Shown: positions 39,898-48,524, counted from the stretch's first letter. The stretch: DNA of 64,000 bases from J095 sp964517605 (GCA_964517605.1 CAZFCE010000017.1:1-64000), one strand, 5' to 3'. Numbers and translations are program-made. The notes: a model not told the origin generated them from the letters alone.

Positions 39898-42174
39898 TTA
39901 TTTAAACACGTCTTTATCGGTGTAGCCCAGCGAGGTGATCAACTGGCGAACTGGATCGTAGAAGGAGTCTTGCACCGGTTCCAGGCCATCCCAGCCGTAG
40001 AATTTCTTGTCGCAGATGGATTGTTTACAGGCATCCGTGGCGGCAAAGGCAACCAGGGCGTCGGTAACTTTCTGGCGCAGTTCGGCGGGGAACTTGGGCG
40101 AGAAGCTCATGGTATCGTTTGGAATTTGCGGGCTGAGGGTTAAAATGCGCGTTTTGGCAAACACATCGGGAGCCGTTTCCAGCACGGTGCAGCGAGCGTC
40201 CAGCACTTCAACATCGCCTTTGAACTTGTCGCCGGTGGCAATGGTTTTACATTTGGCGTCAACCGTTTTGGGATCAAAGGGTTCGGGGTTGTCGCCGTAA
40301 GCCCATTTGGGTTCGGTTTGGGGCGGGCTAAAGTAAGCCGTGGCAAAGTCCACTTCGCCGTTGTATACCGCCATTACGGCCTGGCTGTGGCCGCCGGCTT
40401 CTACGGTTTCACCGGGTTTTACGCCGGCTTCTTTGAGCATAACCGAGGGATACAGATAACCGGAGGTAGAGGCCAAATCCGGCACGGCCCATTTTTTGCC
40501 TTCCAGGTCTTTAATGGATTTGGCGGTGCTGCCGGCGGGCACTAACACTTGGGCGGCGTACCAGCTCAAGCCTTTGCGTATTGCCGCCGCGCCCACTTCA
40601 ACGCCGCAGCGGTTGTTGGCCAGCACGTAGCCCAAAGCCGGGATAAAACCGATGGTGTTATCGGGCGAGGCGCACATGGCTTCAACCGTGGCCGCGTAGC
40701 TGGTGGGCACATCTACTTTAAAATTGAGGCCGGTGGCTTCTTTGAGGGCTTTGGCCATTACATCGCCGCCGCTCACAATCACGTTGGCTTCAGCCGAGGG
40801 CACAAACAGCACGTTGATGGGGTTTTTCTCACTACCCAGATCGCCGGCAGCCGGGGCGGCAGCGCCTTCGGTTTTGGTCATTTCTTCGGTTTTGGTCACG
40901 GCTTCGGTGGGAGCCACTTCTTCGGTTTTGGTGACAGCTTCGGTGGCAGTGATTTCTTCGGTTTTGGTGATTTCTTCGGTTTTAGCGCCTTCGGCTTTAG
41001 CCGGGGCTGCCGGAGCTACCGGCCAACCGGTTTTGATGCTGCCATCAATGATGCCCTGTTTTACTTTTTCAATTTCGTCTTTGAGTTCCTGCGGAACTTT
41101 GCTGTCCCAATCGTGGTAAGGGGCCAGCCCAACGCCGTCATTGGCCAGGGTGCTGACGTAATTTTCGCCGCCTTTAAAGGTGCCGTCGTTCATGCGTTTT
41201 ACGGCTTCGTACACGGCGTTGTCAATTTTCTTGAGCACGCTGGTTAAGTACACGCCTTTGGCATCGGGGTTGGTTTGGGTGAGGTCGGCATCAACACCGA
41301 TTACGGCAAAGCCGCGGTCTTGCGCCGCCGCCGCCGAACCCAGACCAACCGGGCCGGCGATGGGGTAAATAATATCGCAGCCTTCATCAAAGAAGTTTTC
41401 GGCAAAGCTGCGGCCATCATCCAGGCTTTCAAAGTTGCCGGTAAAGGAACCGTCCCCGCCACCTTCGGCGGCGGCATCGGTTTTCCAGCCCAACACTTTT
41501 ACCGAGGCGCTTTTTTGCTGGTTGTAGTATTTTACGCCGTTTTCAAACCCCACCATAAACGCCACTACCGGCGGAATTTTGACCCCGCCGTAGGTGCAAA
41601 CGGTGCCGGTTTTGGTCATGCCGGCAGCCAGATACCCGGCCATAAATGAGGGTTCATCAACATTGAAAAGCAGCCCCATATCGCCGGAAGTTTGGCTGGG
41701 GTAGTCAACAATGGCAAAGGGGATTTTGGGGTTGGCTTCTGAGGCCGCTTTGGTGGCGTCGGCCAGCAAAAAGCCAACGGTCACAATCCCGTTGTAGCCT
41801 TGTTTTATAAATTCGCTGATGTTCTTTTCGTAATCGGTTTGTTGCTGGCTTTCCAGGTATTTAGTCTCAAATTTAAGGTCCTTCCCGGCGCGTTCCATGC
41901 CGTTCCAGGCCAGTTGGTTAAAGCCTCGGTCATCAATCCCGCCAACGTCAGTGACCTGGCCGAATTTTTTGCCCGCCGGAGCGGCTTCTTCGGTTTTGGC
42001 TTCTTCTTTTTTAGGTTCTTCAGCCGGAGCGGCGGCTTCTTCTTTGGGTTTTTCAGCCGGGGCGGTGGCTTCTTTGGCTTTTTCGGGGGCCGGGGCCGGA
42101 GCCTGCCCGCCACAAGCGGCGGCTAAAACCAGTACCGCCAGCAGCGCACATAATACAGATAATCGTTTAATCAT
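39898..42174 (-). CDS. Double substrate-binding lipoprotein: BMP-type domain fused to PhnD-type domain
   Basis: 758 residues. A lipoprotein signal ends LVLAAAC (Cys21). Residues 22-68 are a Glu/Lys/Pro/Ala linker. Residues about 69-384 are a BMP/PnrA-type nucleoside-binding protein (FGQVTDVGGIDDRGFNQLAW, ISEFIKQGYNGIVTVGF, DIIYPIAGPVGLGS). Residues 398-437 are TKTEE hexads. Residues about 450-758 are a PhnD-type binding protein (INVLFVPSAEANVI, IGFIPALGYVLANN, DLASTSGYLYPSVMLKEAGV, GGHSQAVMAVYNGEVDFATAY, IPNDTMSF) with six cysteines. Each half is complete by length. The reading frame is continuous, and both cognate transporter sets follow on the same strand. SD GGAGGAG lies before the ATG. 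Such a two-headed binding protein for two unrelated importer families is not something I recognise. Confidence 0.88.
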   Translation of the reverse strand: MIKRLSVLCALLAVLVLAAACGGQAPAPAPEKAKEATAPAEKPKEEAAAPAEEPKKEEAKTEEAAPAGKKFGQVTDVGGIDDRGFNQLAWNGMERAGKDLKFETKYLESQQQTDYEKNISEFIKQGYNGIVTVGFLLADATKAASEANPKIPFAIVDYPSQTSGDMGLLFNVDEPSFMAGYLAAGMTKTGTVCTYGGVKIPPVVAFMVGFENGVKYYNQQKSASVKVLGWKTDAAAEGGGDGSFTGNFESLDDGRSFAENFFDEGCDIIYPIAGPVGLGSAAAAQDRGFAVIGVDADLTQTNPDAKGVYLTSVLKKIDNAVYEAVKRMNDGTFKGGENYVSTLANDGVGLAPYHDWDSKVPQELKDEIEKVKQGIIDGSIKTGWPVAPAAPAKAEGAKTEEITKTEEITATEAVTKTEEVAPTEAVTKTEEMTKTEGAAAPAAGDLGSEKNPINVLFVPSAEANVIVSGGDVMAKALKEATGLNFKVDVPTSYAATVEAMCASPDNTIGFIPALGYVLANNRCGVEVGAAAIRKGLSWYAAQVLVPAGSTAKSIKDLEGKKWAVPDLASTSGYLYPSVMLKEAGVKPGETVEAGGHSQAVMAVYNGEVDFATAYFSPPQTEPKWAYGDNPEPFDPKTVDAKCKTIATGDKFKGDVEVLDARCTVLETAPDVFAKTRILTLSPQIPNDTMSFSPKFPAELRQKVTDALVAFAATDACKQSICDKKFYGWDGLEPVQDSFYDPVRQLITSLGYTDKDVFK
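40864..40983. repeat. Hexapeptide (18-bp) tandem repeat in the linker
   Basis: Six and a half degenerate units encode KTEEIT, KTEEIT, ATEAVT, KTEEVA, PTEAVT, KTEEMT, KTEG (residues 398-437). It joins the two binding domains. The low-complexity, charged sequence fits a flexible or extended tether. Confidence 0.85.
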
Positions 42175-42250
42175 TGGGGTTCTCCTCCAAAAAAATCATT
42201 CAAAAAGTGTATCCAGATACTAACTTTGACTGCCGGTTTTTAGCTTCTGT

Positions 42251-42261
42251 ATCACCTCCTT
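42251..42261 (-). promoter_or_regulatory. Extended Shine-Dalgarno sequence without a start codon
   Basis: The minus strand reads AAGGAGGTGAT, complementary to eleven bases at the 3' end of 16S rRNA, about 80 nt upstream of the binding-protein ATG and inside its predicted leader. No ATG, GTG or TTG stands at a usable distance (the GTG overlaps the site). It may be a ribosome standby or decoy site. The gene has its own GGAGGAG near the ATG. Confidence 0.5.
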
Positions 42262-42324
42262 ATAAAATTAGCTCACTGGATAGTTTTGGGGAAACACGGT
42301 TGCGACGCAAACACAACCTGAGCT

Positions 42325-42353
42325 ATTATAAACCACCTGATAACTTGAAGCAA
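42325..42353 (-). promoter_or_regulatory. Promoter of the double binding protein gene
   Basis: On the minus strand: TTGCTT, a 17-base spacer and a perfect TATAAT. The predicted leader is about 145 nt. Confidence 0.75.
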
Positions 42354-42460
42354 AAATCCTGTTCTGGGGGAATTTAATATTAACCCGCTCCAACCTTAAC
42401 AGTTACGTTGACAGGTTGAGCCAGTTATGATATTCTCCAACCTGTTTTTTGGAGGATAAT

Positions 42461-43459
42461 TTGGCAACAAAACATCTTTACGTAGGCAACCTGGCCCTGA
42501 ATGACACCGTTTACGCCGATGGCCGAACCAGCATGGCCGCGCCCGGCGGCAACGCCCTGTACGCCTCGGTGGGGGCCGGTATCTGGTCAAATCAGGTGGG
42601 CATTGTGGCGGTGGTAGGCTACGATTGGCCCGCAGAGTACACCCGCACCCTGGCCCACAGCCAGATAGATACCACCCGGCTGGTATGCCAGGACGCCGAA
42701 ACCATGCGCGCCTGGACGGTGTATGAAATCAGCGGCTACCGGCGCTATTTTTCGCGCAACACCGAAGTGGTGCTGCTCACGCCCAGCCCGTACAGCAGCG
42801 TGCCCCTCACCGCCCAGGAAGCCGGCGCCTTTAGCGAGGCCAGCCGGCAGGTGCATTTGCGCTGTTCGCCGCTGCCGCAGGATGTGCCGGACAGCCTGTG
42901 GCAAAACATCAGCTCGGTGCATATTTGCCCCATGCGGCTGGAAACCATTCTGGCCTGGATTGATTACCTTGAAACCCGGCCCGACATTTTTGTGTCGGTT
43001 GATATTTTGCCCTACCCACTCACCGGCAACCTCGATGTGCCGGATTTGGCCAAATTATTGCGCCGCACCAACGCCTTTATGCCCAGCGAAGCCGAAGCCG
43101 AAAGTTTGTTACCCGGCTACAACCCCCAGGACTTTTGCCGCAAAATTGCCGCGCGCGGCCCGCAACTGGTGGTCATTAAACAGGGCGACCACGGCGCTAC
43201 TGTTTTTAACCGCGCCACCGACCAGTTTATGCACATTCCCCCCTACCCGGCCAACGTGGCCGACCTTACCGGCGCGGGCGATTCGTTTTGCGGCGGTTTT
43301 TCGGTGGGCTTTGCCGAAACCGGCGATATTATCCAGGCGGCGTTGTACGGCACCGTGTCGGCCTCGTTTATTATTGAAGGGTTTGGCGGGCTGCACGCGC
43401 TAGACATCAACCGGAAACAAGCCGAAGCGCGGCTTGATACCCTGCGCCGCCAGTTGTAA
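42461..43459 (+). CDS. PfkB family carbohydrate/nucleoside kinase
   Basis: 332 residues from the TTG at 42461; the GGAGG at 42451 would otherwise be inside the gene. It has the ribokinase fold. The second PfkB signature is DLTGAGDSFCGGFSVGFAE, with the catalytic aspartate and anion hole. The N-terminal substrate glycine motif is AAPGGNALYASVGAG. The family phosphorylates sugars or nucleosides (ribose, fructose-6-phosphate, adenosine, pseudouridine). It is transcribed divergently from the double binding protein gene with a 286-bp shared gap. Phosphorylating ribose released by the nucleoside hydrolase, or the imported nucleoside itself, would complete a salvage route. This is inference from neighbours. 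Confidence 0.83.
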   Translation: MATKHLYVGNLALNDTVYADGRTSMAAPGGNALYASVGAGIWSNQVGIVAVVGYDWPAEYTRTLAHSQIDTTRLVCQDAETMRAWTVYEISGYRRYFSRNTEVVLLTPSPYSSVPLTAQEAGAFSEASRQVHLRCSPLPQDVPDSLWQNISSVHICPMRLETILAWIDYLETRPDIFVSVDILPYPLTGNLDVPDLAKLLRRTNAFMPSEAEAESLLPGYNPQDFCRKIAARGPQLVVIKQGDHGATVFNRATDQFMHIPPYPANVADLTGAGDSFCGGFSVGFAETGDIIQAALYGTVSASFIIEGFGGLHALDINRKQAEARLDTLRRQL

Positions 43460-43486
43460 CCGCCGGCCTTTCACCCGCCGCCCGCA

Positions 43487-43517
43487 TTTACAATAACGCC
43501 GCAAACCGTGCTATAAT
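43487..43517 (+). promoter_or_regulatory. Promoter of recF, predicted leaderless
   Basis: TTTACA, a 19-base spacer and a perfect TATAAT. The recF ATG starts only seven bases after the -10 box, so the mRNA would begin at or next to the start codon. No Shine-Dalgarno sequence is present. Confidence 0.6.
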
Positions 43518-43524
43518 GCGGCCT

Positions 43525-44736
43525 ATGCACATCAGCCATCTTGCCCTTGCCAGTTACCGCAACTACAGCCGGCTTACCATTAACCTGCCGCCCGGCCCCG
43601 TTTTGCTGTGCGGCGATAACGCCAACGGCAAAACCAACCTGCTCGAAGCCCTTTACTTTTTATCCACCACCCGCAGCGTGCATGCCCGCGCCGACCAGCA
43701 ACTCATCAACTGGCTGACTTTGCGGCAGGAACCGCTGCCCTTTGCCCGGCTTGAGGCCACCATCCATGCCCGCCCGGAGCCGTTTAAAATTGCCATCACC
43801 GTTATCCGAGAAAACAACGCCTTTCACAAAGACATCCGGCTGAACGGCGCCAAAAAGCGGGCTATGGACATTATCGGCAAGCTCAAAACGGTAATGTTCC
43901 TGCCCGAAGACATCGAACTGATTACCGGCGCGCCCGGCGTGCGCCGGCACTACCTGGACAGCACCCTTTGCCAGATTAACCCCGATTATTGCGCCGCGCT
44001 CAGCCACTACAACAAAGTGCTTACCCAGCGCAACGCCCTGCTTAAAGAACTGTTCAAACGCAACAGCAACCCGGATCAACTCACCTACTGGGATGAGCAA
44101 CTGGCCAAATACGGGGCGCTGTTGGTGGTGCAGCGCCACAACGCCGTGCTAGAGCTTGATGCCGTGGCCCGGCAGCACCACCGCGAAGTGAGCGGCGGGC
44201 GCGAAGGGCTGCGCCTGCACTACGCCCCCAGTTTTGATCCGCACCAGCGCCCCAAACCTAATTACCAGTTGCCGCTGCCCACCGACGACCTGGTTTTATA
44301 CAGCGCCGCCGCGCCGCCCGTAAAAGAGGTGCGCGAAACTTTTTTGGCCTATCTCAAACAGGCCCGGCCCGAAGAAATCAATCGCGGCCTCACGTTGATT
44401 GGCCCCCACCGTGACGACATGCATTTTTTGGTAGACGGCATAGACCTGACGCTGTACGGTTCGCGCGGGCAGCAGCGCACCGCCGCCCTCAGCACCAAAC
44501 TGGCCGAAATTTCGCTGATGAAGCAATCTACCGGCGAAACGCCCGTGCTGCTGCTTGATGACGTGATGAGCGAACTCGACGCCGACCGCCGCCGCCACAT
44601 CATCAACATTGTAAACCAGGCCGAACAGGCCATCCTCACCACCACCGATTGGGACGATTACGAGCCGGCCTTTCGGCAGCAGGCCACGTGCTTTACCGTT
44701 TCTATGGGCCAACTGCAAGAAACCAGTAACCTTTGA
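43525..44736 (+). CDS. recF: DNA replication and repair protein RecF
   Basis: 403 residues from the ATG at 43525. It is an SMC-like ATPase that loads RecA at gaps with RecO and RecR. Walker A is CGDNANGKTNLLEALYFLS, the D-loop/Walker B VLLLDDVMSELDADRRRHI, and the signature region YGSRGQQRTAALSTKLAE. Length and motif order are standard. In many bacteria recF sits by dnaN and gyrB; here it stands between a PfkB kinase and a two-component system. The promoter position suggests leaderless translation. Confidence 0.95.
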   Translation: MHISHLALASYRNYSRLTINLPPGPVLLCGDNANGKTNLLEALYFLSTTRSVHARADQQLINWLTLRQEPLPFARLEATIHARPEPFKIAITVIRENNAFHKDIRLNGAKKRAMDIIGKLKTVMFLPEDIELITGAPGVRRHYLDSTLCQINPDYCAALSHYNKVLTQRNALLKELFKRNSNPDQLTYWDEQLAKYGALLVVQRHNAVLELDAVARQHHREVSGGREGLRLHYAPSFDPHQRPKPNYQLPLPTDDLVLYSAAAPPVKEVRETFLAYLKQARPEEINRGLTLIGPHRDDMHFLVDGIDLTLYGSRGQQRTAALSTKLAEISLMKQSTGETPVLLLDDVMSELDADRRRHIINIVNQAEQAILTTTDWDDYEPAFRQQATCFTVSMGQLQETSNL

Positions 44737-44760
44737 TGTCACCTTGCCATCTGCTATAAT
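44733..44760 (+). promoter_or_regulatory. Promoter of the two-component operon
   Basis: TTGATG, a 16-base spacer and TATAAT end 40 bases before the response regulator GTG. The -35 box overlaps the recF stop. Confidence 0.55.
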
Positions 44761-44800
44761 AAATTAATTGCCACACTATTCTTGAGGGAGCAGGATTGCT

Positions 44801-45484
44801 GTGATAAACGCCAAAATTTTAGTAATCGAGGACGAACCGCAAATTGCCAGTTTTATCAGCCGGGGGCTGGAACACGAAGGCTACAGCGTGCTCAAAGCCG
44901 GAGATGGCGAAACCGGGCTGGATCGGGCCTTTAGAGAACTGCCCGACTTGATTATTCTGGATATTATGCTGCCCGGCATTGATGGCTTAACCGTGTGCCG
45001 CCAAATCCGCGAGGCCGAACTGCAAACCCCCATCCTTATGCTCACCGCCAAAGACGCCGTGCCGGATCGGGTCGCCGGCCTTGAAGCCGGCGCGGATGAT
45101 TACCTGGTAAAACCGTTTGCCTTTGAAGAACTGCTGGCCCGGGTTAGGGCGCTGGGCCGCCGCCGCGCCCCCATCGAATCGGATGCGCCGTTGCACTTTG
45201 CCGACCTCACCCTTAACCCCACCACCCGCATGGCCCAGCGCAATGATCGCGTTATAGAACTTACCGCCAAAGAGTACGAGTTGCTGGAACTGTTTATGCG
45301 CCACCCCAACCAGGTGCTCACCCGCGACCAGATTTATGACCGCATTTGGGGCTACGATTTTGGCGGCGAGTCCAACATCATCGAAGTGTACATCCGTTAC
45401 TTGCGCTCAAAACTCGAAACCAACAACGAGCCGCGCTTGCTGTACACCGTGCGGGGCGTGGGCTACGCCCTGCGCGAAGGCTAA
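44801..45484 (+). CDS. OmpR/PhoB-family response regulator
   Basis: 227 residues starting at GTG after GAGGGAGCAGG. The receiver domain (1-120) has the acidic pair EDEP, the phosphoacceptor aspartate in IILDIMLPGIDG, and the switch lysine in DYLVKPFAFEELLARV. The winged-helix DNA-binding domain (about 130-227) has RVIELTAKEYELLELFMRHPNQVLTRDQI and ends YTVRGVGYALREG. It is paired with the histidine kinase 41 bp downstream. Target genes are unknown; murE, which overlaps the kinase, may be co-expressed. Confidence 0.95.
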   Translation: MINAKILVIEDEPQIASFISRGLEHEGYSVLKAGDGETGLDRAFRELPDLIILDIMLPGIDGLTVCRQIREAELQTPILMLTAKDAVPDRVAGLEAGADDYLVKPFAFEELLARVRALGRRRAPIESDAPLHFADLTLNPTTRMAQRNDRVIELTAKEYELLELFMRHPNQVLTRDQIYDRIWGYDFGGESNIIEVYIRYLRSKLETNNEPRLLYTVRGVGYALREG

Positions 45485-45525
45485 GTAAGTTGGTAATTTG
45501 TATGCCGGGTTGTGGCTAAAAACCA

Positions 45526-46962
45526 ATGCCAATCAGAATCAGACTAACGCTGTGGTATACCGCCTTGCTGGGCGCTATTCTGGTGGCTTTTAGCGCCCTG
45601 TTGTATATGGTTTTGAGCTATTTTCTGTATGATCAGGTTGACCGCAACCTGCAAGACCGGGCGGTTCAGGTTGGCAAACAGATTGAATCCCGCGCCAAAC
45701 TGCTGGAACGCGGCCAGGTGGTGCTGCCGCCGCTCAACGATTTTTCATCGCCGGCAATTTTTATCCAGGTGGTCAGCGCCGATGGCACGGTGGTAGTGAC
45801 CACCCACAACATGGGCGTGGATCGCCTGCCCTACAGCCCGGCCATTCACCAGAGCAATTTGGCCGGCGAAGCCATGTACGATACCATCACCATTGATGCC
45901 GCCCCGGTGCGCATTTACAGCGCCCCCATCATCATTGGCCCGCCCACGCAGGTAGCCGGCGCGGTGATTGTGGGCCAATCGCTCAAACCCATCGAAACCA
46001 CCCTTTATTTGATGGCCCTGTTTTTAACCGGTGGCACCGTGGGCGCGTTAATGCTGGCCGCTATGGTGGGCGCGTTTTTGGCCGGCCAAACGCTGCGCCC
46101 CATCGAAAAAGTGAACCTGGCCGCCAGCCGCATTGTCGGCGCGCAGGATTTAAAACAACGCCTGCCCGCCCCCCACACCGCCGACGAAATCGGGCAACTC
46201 ATTATTACCATCAACAACATGCTGGAACGGCTGGACAACTTTTTCCAGGCCCAGGTGCGCCTCAGCGCCGATGTTTCGCACGAGTTGCGCACGCCGCTCA
46301 CCACCATTCGCGGCAATATTGATTTATTGCAGCGCGGCGCGGCGGCCAATCCCGCCGAACTGGAAGAGGCGCTGGCCGTAATCAACGGTGAACTGGACCG
46401 CATGTCGCGGATTGTGGCCGACCTGCTGCTGCTATCGCAGGCCGATGCCGGGCTGAGCCTGCGCATGGCCCCGGTTGAACTGGACACCCTTATTTTAGAG
46501 GTGTATCGCCAGGCCCGCGTGATTGCCAACGGCATCACCATTCGGCTGGGCCACGAAGACCAGGCCATTGTTTACGGCGACGCCGACCGGCTTAAACAGT
46601 TGCTCATCAATTTAGTTACCAACGCCGTCAAACACACTCCGGTAGAAGGCACCATCACCCTGTCGCTATACCGCGACCCCGAATGGGTGCGCGTGATTGT
46701 AGCCGATACCGGACGCGGCATTACGCCCACGGCGCTGCCTCACATTTTTGAACGCTTTTACCAGGCCGATAACCACAACCAAAAAGGCAGCGGCCTGGGG
46801 CTATCCATTGCCCAATGGATTGCCAAAGCTCACGGCGGGCAAATCACCGTTACCAGCGAGCTGGGCAAAGGCGCAACCTTTACCCTGTGGCTGCCGCTGG
46901 AAACCGCTCCCGCCAGAACCCGGCAACCCTCTAAACCAATTGCGATCATAACCAACCCATGA
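45526..46962 (+). CDS. Sensor histidine kinase of the OmpR-paired type
   Basis: 478 residues. There are two membrane segments (about 8-30 and 163-188) around an extracytoplasmic sensor of about 130 residues, then HAMP (LRPIEKVNLAASRI), HisKA with the phosphoaccepting His in SADVSHELRTPLTTIRGN (near residue 253), and an ATPase with the N box LLINLVTNAVKHTP, G1 VADTGRGITP and G2 GSGLGLSIAQWIAKAHGG. It is a complete class I kinase. The signal is unknown. Its stop overlaps the murE start by four bases (ATGA), which suggests translational coupling. Confidence 0.94.
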   Translation: MPIRIRLTLWYTALLGAILVAFSALLYMVLSYFLYDQVDRNLQDRAVQVGKQIESRAKLLERGQVVLPPLNDFSSPAIFIQVVSADGTVVVTTHNMGVDRLPYSPAIHQSNLAGEAMYDTITIDAAPVRIYSAPIIIGPPTQVAGAVIVGQSLKPIETTLYLMALFLTGGTVGALMLAAMVGAFLAGQTLRPIEKVNLAASRIVGAQDLKQRLPAPHTADEIGQLIITINNMLERLDNFFQAQVRLSADVSHELRTPLTTIRGNIDLLQRGAAANPAELEEALAVINGELDRMSRIVADLLLLSQADAGLSLRMAPVELDTLILEVYRQARVIANGITIRLGHEDQAIVYGDADRLKQLLINLVTNAVKHTPVEGTITLSLYRDPEWVRVIVADTGRGITPTALPHIFERFYQADNHNQKGSGLGLSIAQWIAKAHGGQITVTSELGKGATFTLWLPLETAPARTRQPSKPIAIITNP

Positions 46963-48524
46963 ACCTTTTAACCCTGCTGGCTAATTTGCCCCACTCCCAA
47001 TTTATAACCAGCCCGCCCGCCGCCGGCGACATTACCCAAATCACCGCCGATTCGCGCCAGGTTGGCCCCGGCACACTGTTTGTGGCCTACCGGGGGGTTA
47101 ATGTTGATGGCCACCGTTTTGTGGCTGCCGCTGCCGCTGCCGGCGCGGCGGCGCTGGTGGTCGAGGCGGCGGCGCTGCCGGAACTCAATCAATTTGCCGC
47201 CGGCGCAACCTGCCCGCTGATTGCCGTGCCCGATGGCCGCGAAGCGCTGGCCTATCTGGCCGCCGCGTGGCACAACTTCCCGGCCAAAAAACTGGCCATG
47301 GTGGGCATTACCGGCACCGATGGCAAAACCACCACCACCAACTTTTTGTACCACATTCTTAAATGCGCCGGCAAAAACGTGGGCATGATCAGCACCGTCA
47401 ACGCCGTTATCGGCAACAATCAACTGGAAACCGGCCTGCACACCACCACCCCCGACGCCCCCGACGTGCAACGCTACCTGGCGCAAATGGTGAGCAGCGG
47501 GGCCGATACCTGCCTGCTCGAAACCACCTCGCACGGGCTGGCCCAACACCGCGTGGCCGCCTGCGACTTTGACGTGGCCGTTGTCACCAACATCACCCAC
47601 GAACACCTGGATATTCACGGCTCGCTGGAGGCCTACCGCGCCGCCAAAGCCCGGCTATTCACCGGGCTGGCTGCCGCCGCCCCCAAAGGCATCCCCAAAA
47701 CCGCCATTCTCAACTGTGATGACTGGTCGTTTGAATATTTAAAGGCCAAACTCGCGCCCGGCGGCGTGCGCTGGCTGGGTTACAGCCTGGCCGGTCATCC
47801 CGAAGCCGCCATTACCGCCCACAACGCCGTTTGCCGCCCCGATAAAACCACGCTGACCATTTGCGGCCCCGGCTATCAATTTGAAGCCGAAACCGCGCTG
47901 GTAGGCGATTACAACATTAGCAACTGCCTGGCCGCCACCGCCGCCGCCATCAACGGGTTGGGCGTAACGCCCGAAGCCGCCCGCCGGGGCATCGCCGCGC
48001 TGCCGGGCGTGCCGGGCCGCATGGAACGCATTAACGAAGGGCAGCCTTTTACCGCCATTGTGGATTTTGCCCACACGCCCAACTCGCTGCGGCGGGCGCT
48101 GGCGGCGGCGCGCGGCCTTACCAATGGCCGGGTAATGGCCGTGTTTGGCTGCGCCGGCCTGCGCGACGTGCAAAAACGCACGCTGATGGGCCAAATTGCC
48201 GCCGAACTGGCCGATTACACCATTATCACCGCCGAAGACCCCCGCACCGAAGATTTAGACCAGGTTATGGCCGCTACCGCCCAGGCCATGCTGGCTGCCG
48301 GCGGCGTTGAGGGGCAAACCTTTGAGCGCCTGCCCGACCGGGGCCGGGCCATCTTTAAGGCCACCCAACTGGCCCGGCCCGGCGATTTGGTGTTGGCGTT
48401 GGGCAAAGGCCACGAACAAAGCATGTGCTTTGGCACCGTTGAATATCCCTGGGATGACCGGCACGCCATGCGCCACGCCCTGCGGGGCCAACCGCTCCTC
48501 ACCCTGCCCACCGCTCACCTCTAA
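46959..48524 (+). CDS. murE: UDP-N-acetylmuramyl-tripeptide synthetase (MurE)
   Basis: 521 residues. It adds the third amino acid to UDP-MurNAc-L-Ala-D-Glu in the cytoplasm. The ATP loop is GITGTDGKTTTTNFL (117-130). The central domain has LETTSHGLAQHRV and TNITHEHLDIHGS. The substrate-selecting motif is EDPR (426-429), not the DNPR that recognises meso-diaminopimelate. The third residue may therefore be ornithine or lysine; ornithine is known from cultured Chloroflexota. It overlaps the histidine kinase by four bases. No other mur gene is adjacent, which is odd for murE. Confidence 0.9.
   Translation: MNLLTLLANLPHSQFITSPPAAGDITQITADSRQVGPGTLFVAYRGVNVDGHRFVAAAAAAGAAALVVEAAALPELNQFAAGATCPLIAVPDGREALAYLAAAWHNFPAKKLAMVGITGTDGKTTTTNFLYHILKCAGKNVGMISTVNAVIGNNQLETGLHTTTPDAPDVQRYLAQMVSSGADTCLLETTSHGLAQHRVAACDFDVAVVTNITHEHLDIHGSLEAYRAAKARLFTGLAAAAPKGIPKTAILNCDDWSFEYLKAKLAPGGVRWLGYSLAGHPEAAITAHNAVCRPDKTTLTICGPGYQFEAETALVGDYNISNCLAATAAAINGLGVTPEAARRGIAALPGVPGRMERINEGQPFTAIVDFAHTPNSLRRALAAARGLTNGRVMAVFGCAGLRDVQKRTLMGQIAAELADYTIITAEDPRTEDLDQVMAATAQAMLAAGGVEGQTFERLPDRGRAIFKATQLARPGDLVLALGKGHEQSMCFGTVEYPWDDRHAMRHALRGQPLLTLPTAHL

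Noticed and set aside
39898..42174. Possibility that the double binding protein is two genes joined by a sequencing or assembly error
   Set aside because: The frame is continuous, the linker is a regular repeat rather than an abrupt join, there is no second signal peptide or lipobox before the PhnD-like half, and both cognate transporter sets follow. Read data would still be needed for proof.
42240..42262. Leader peptide gene after the extended Shine-Dalgarno sequence
   Set aside because: No ATG, GTG or TTG is at a workable distance. The GTG overlaps the site itself, and the downstream frames are very short.
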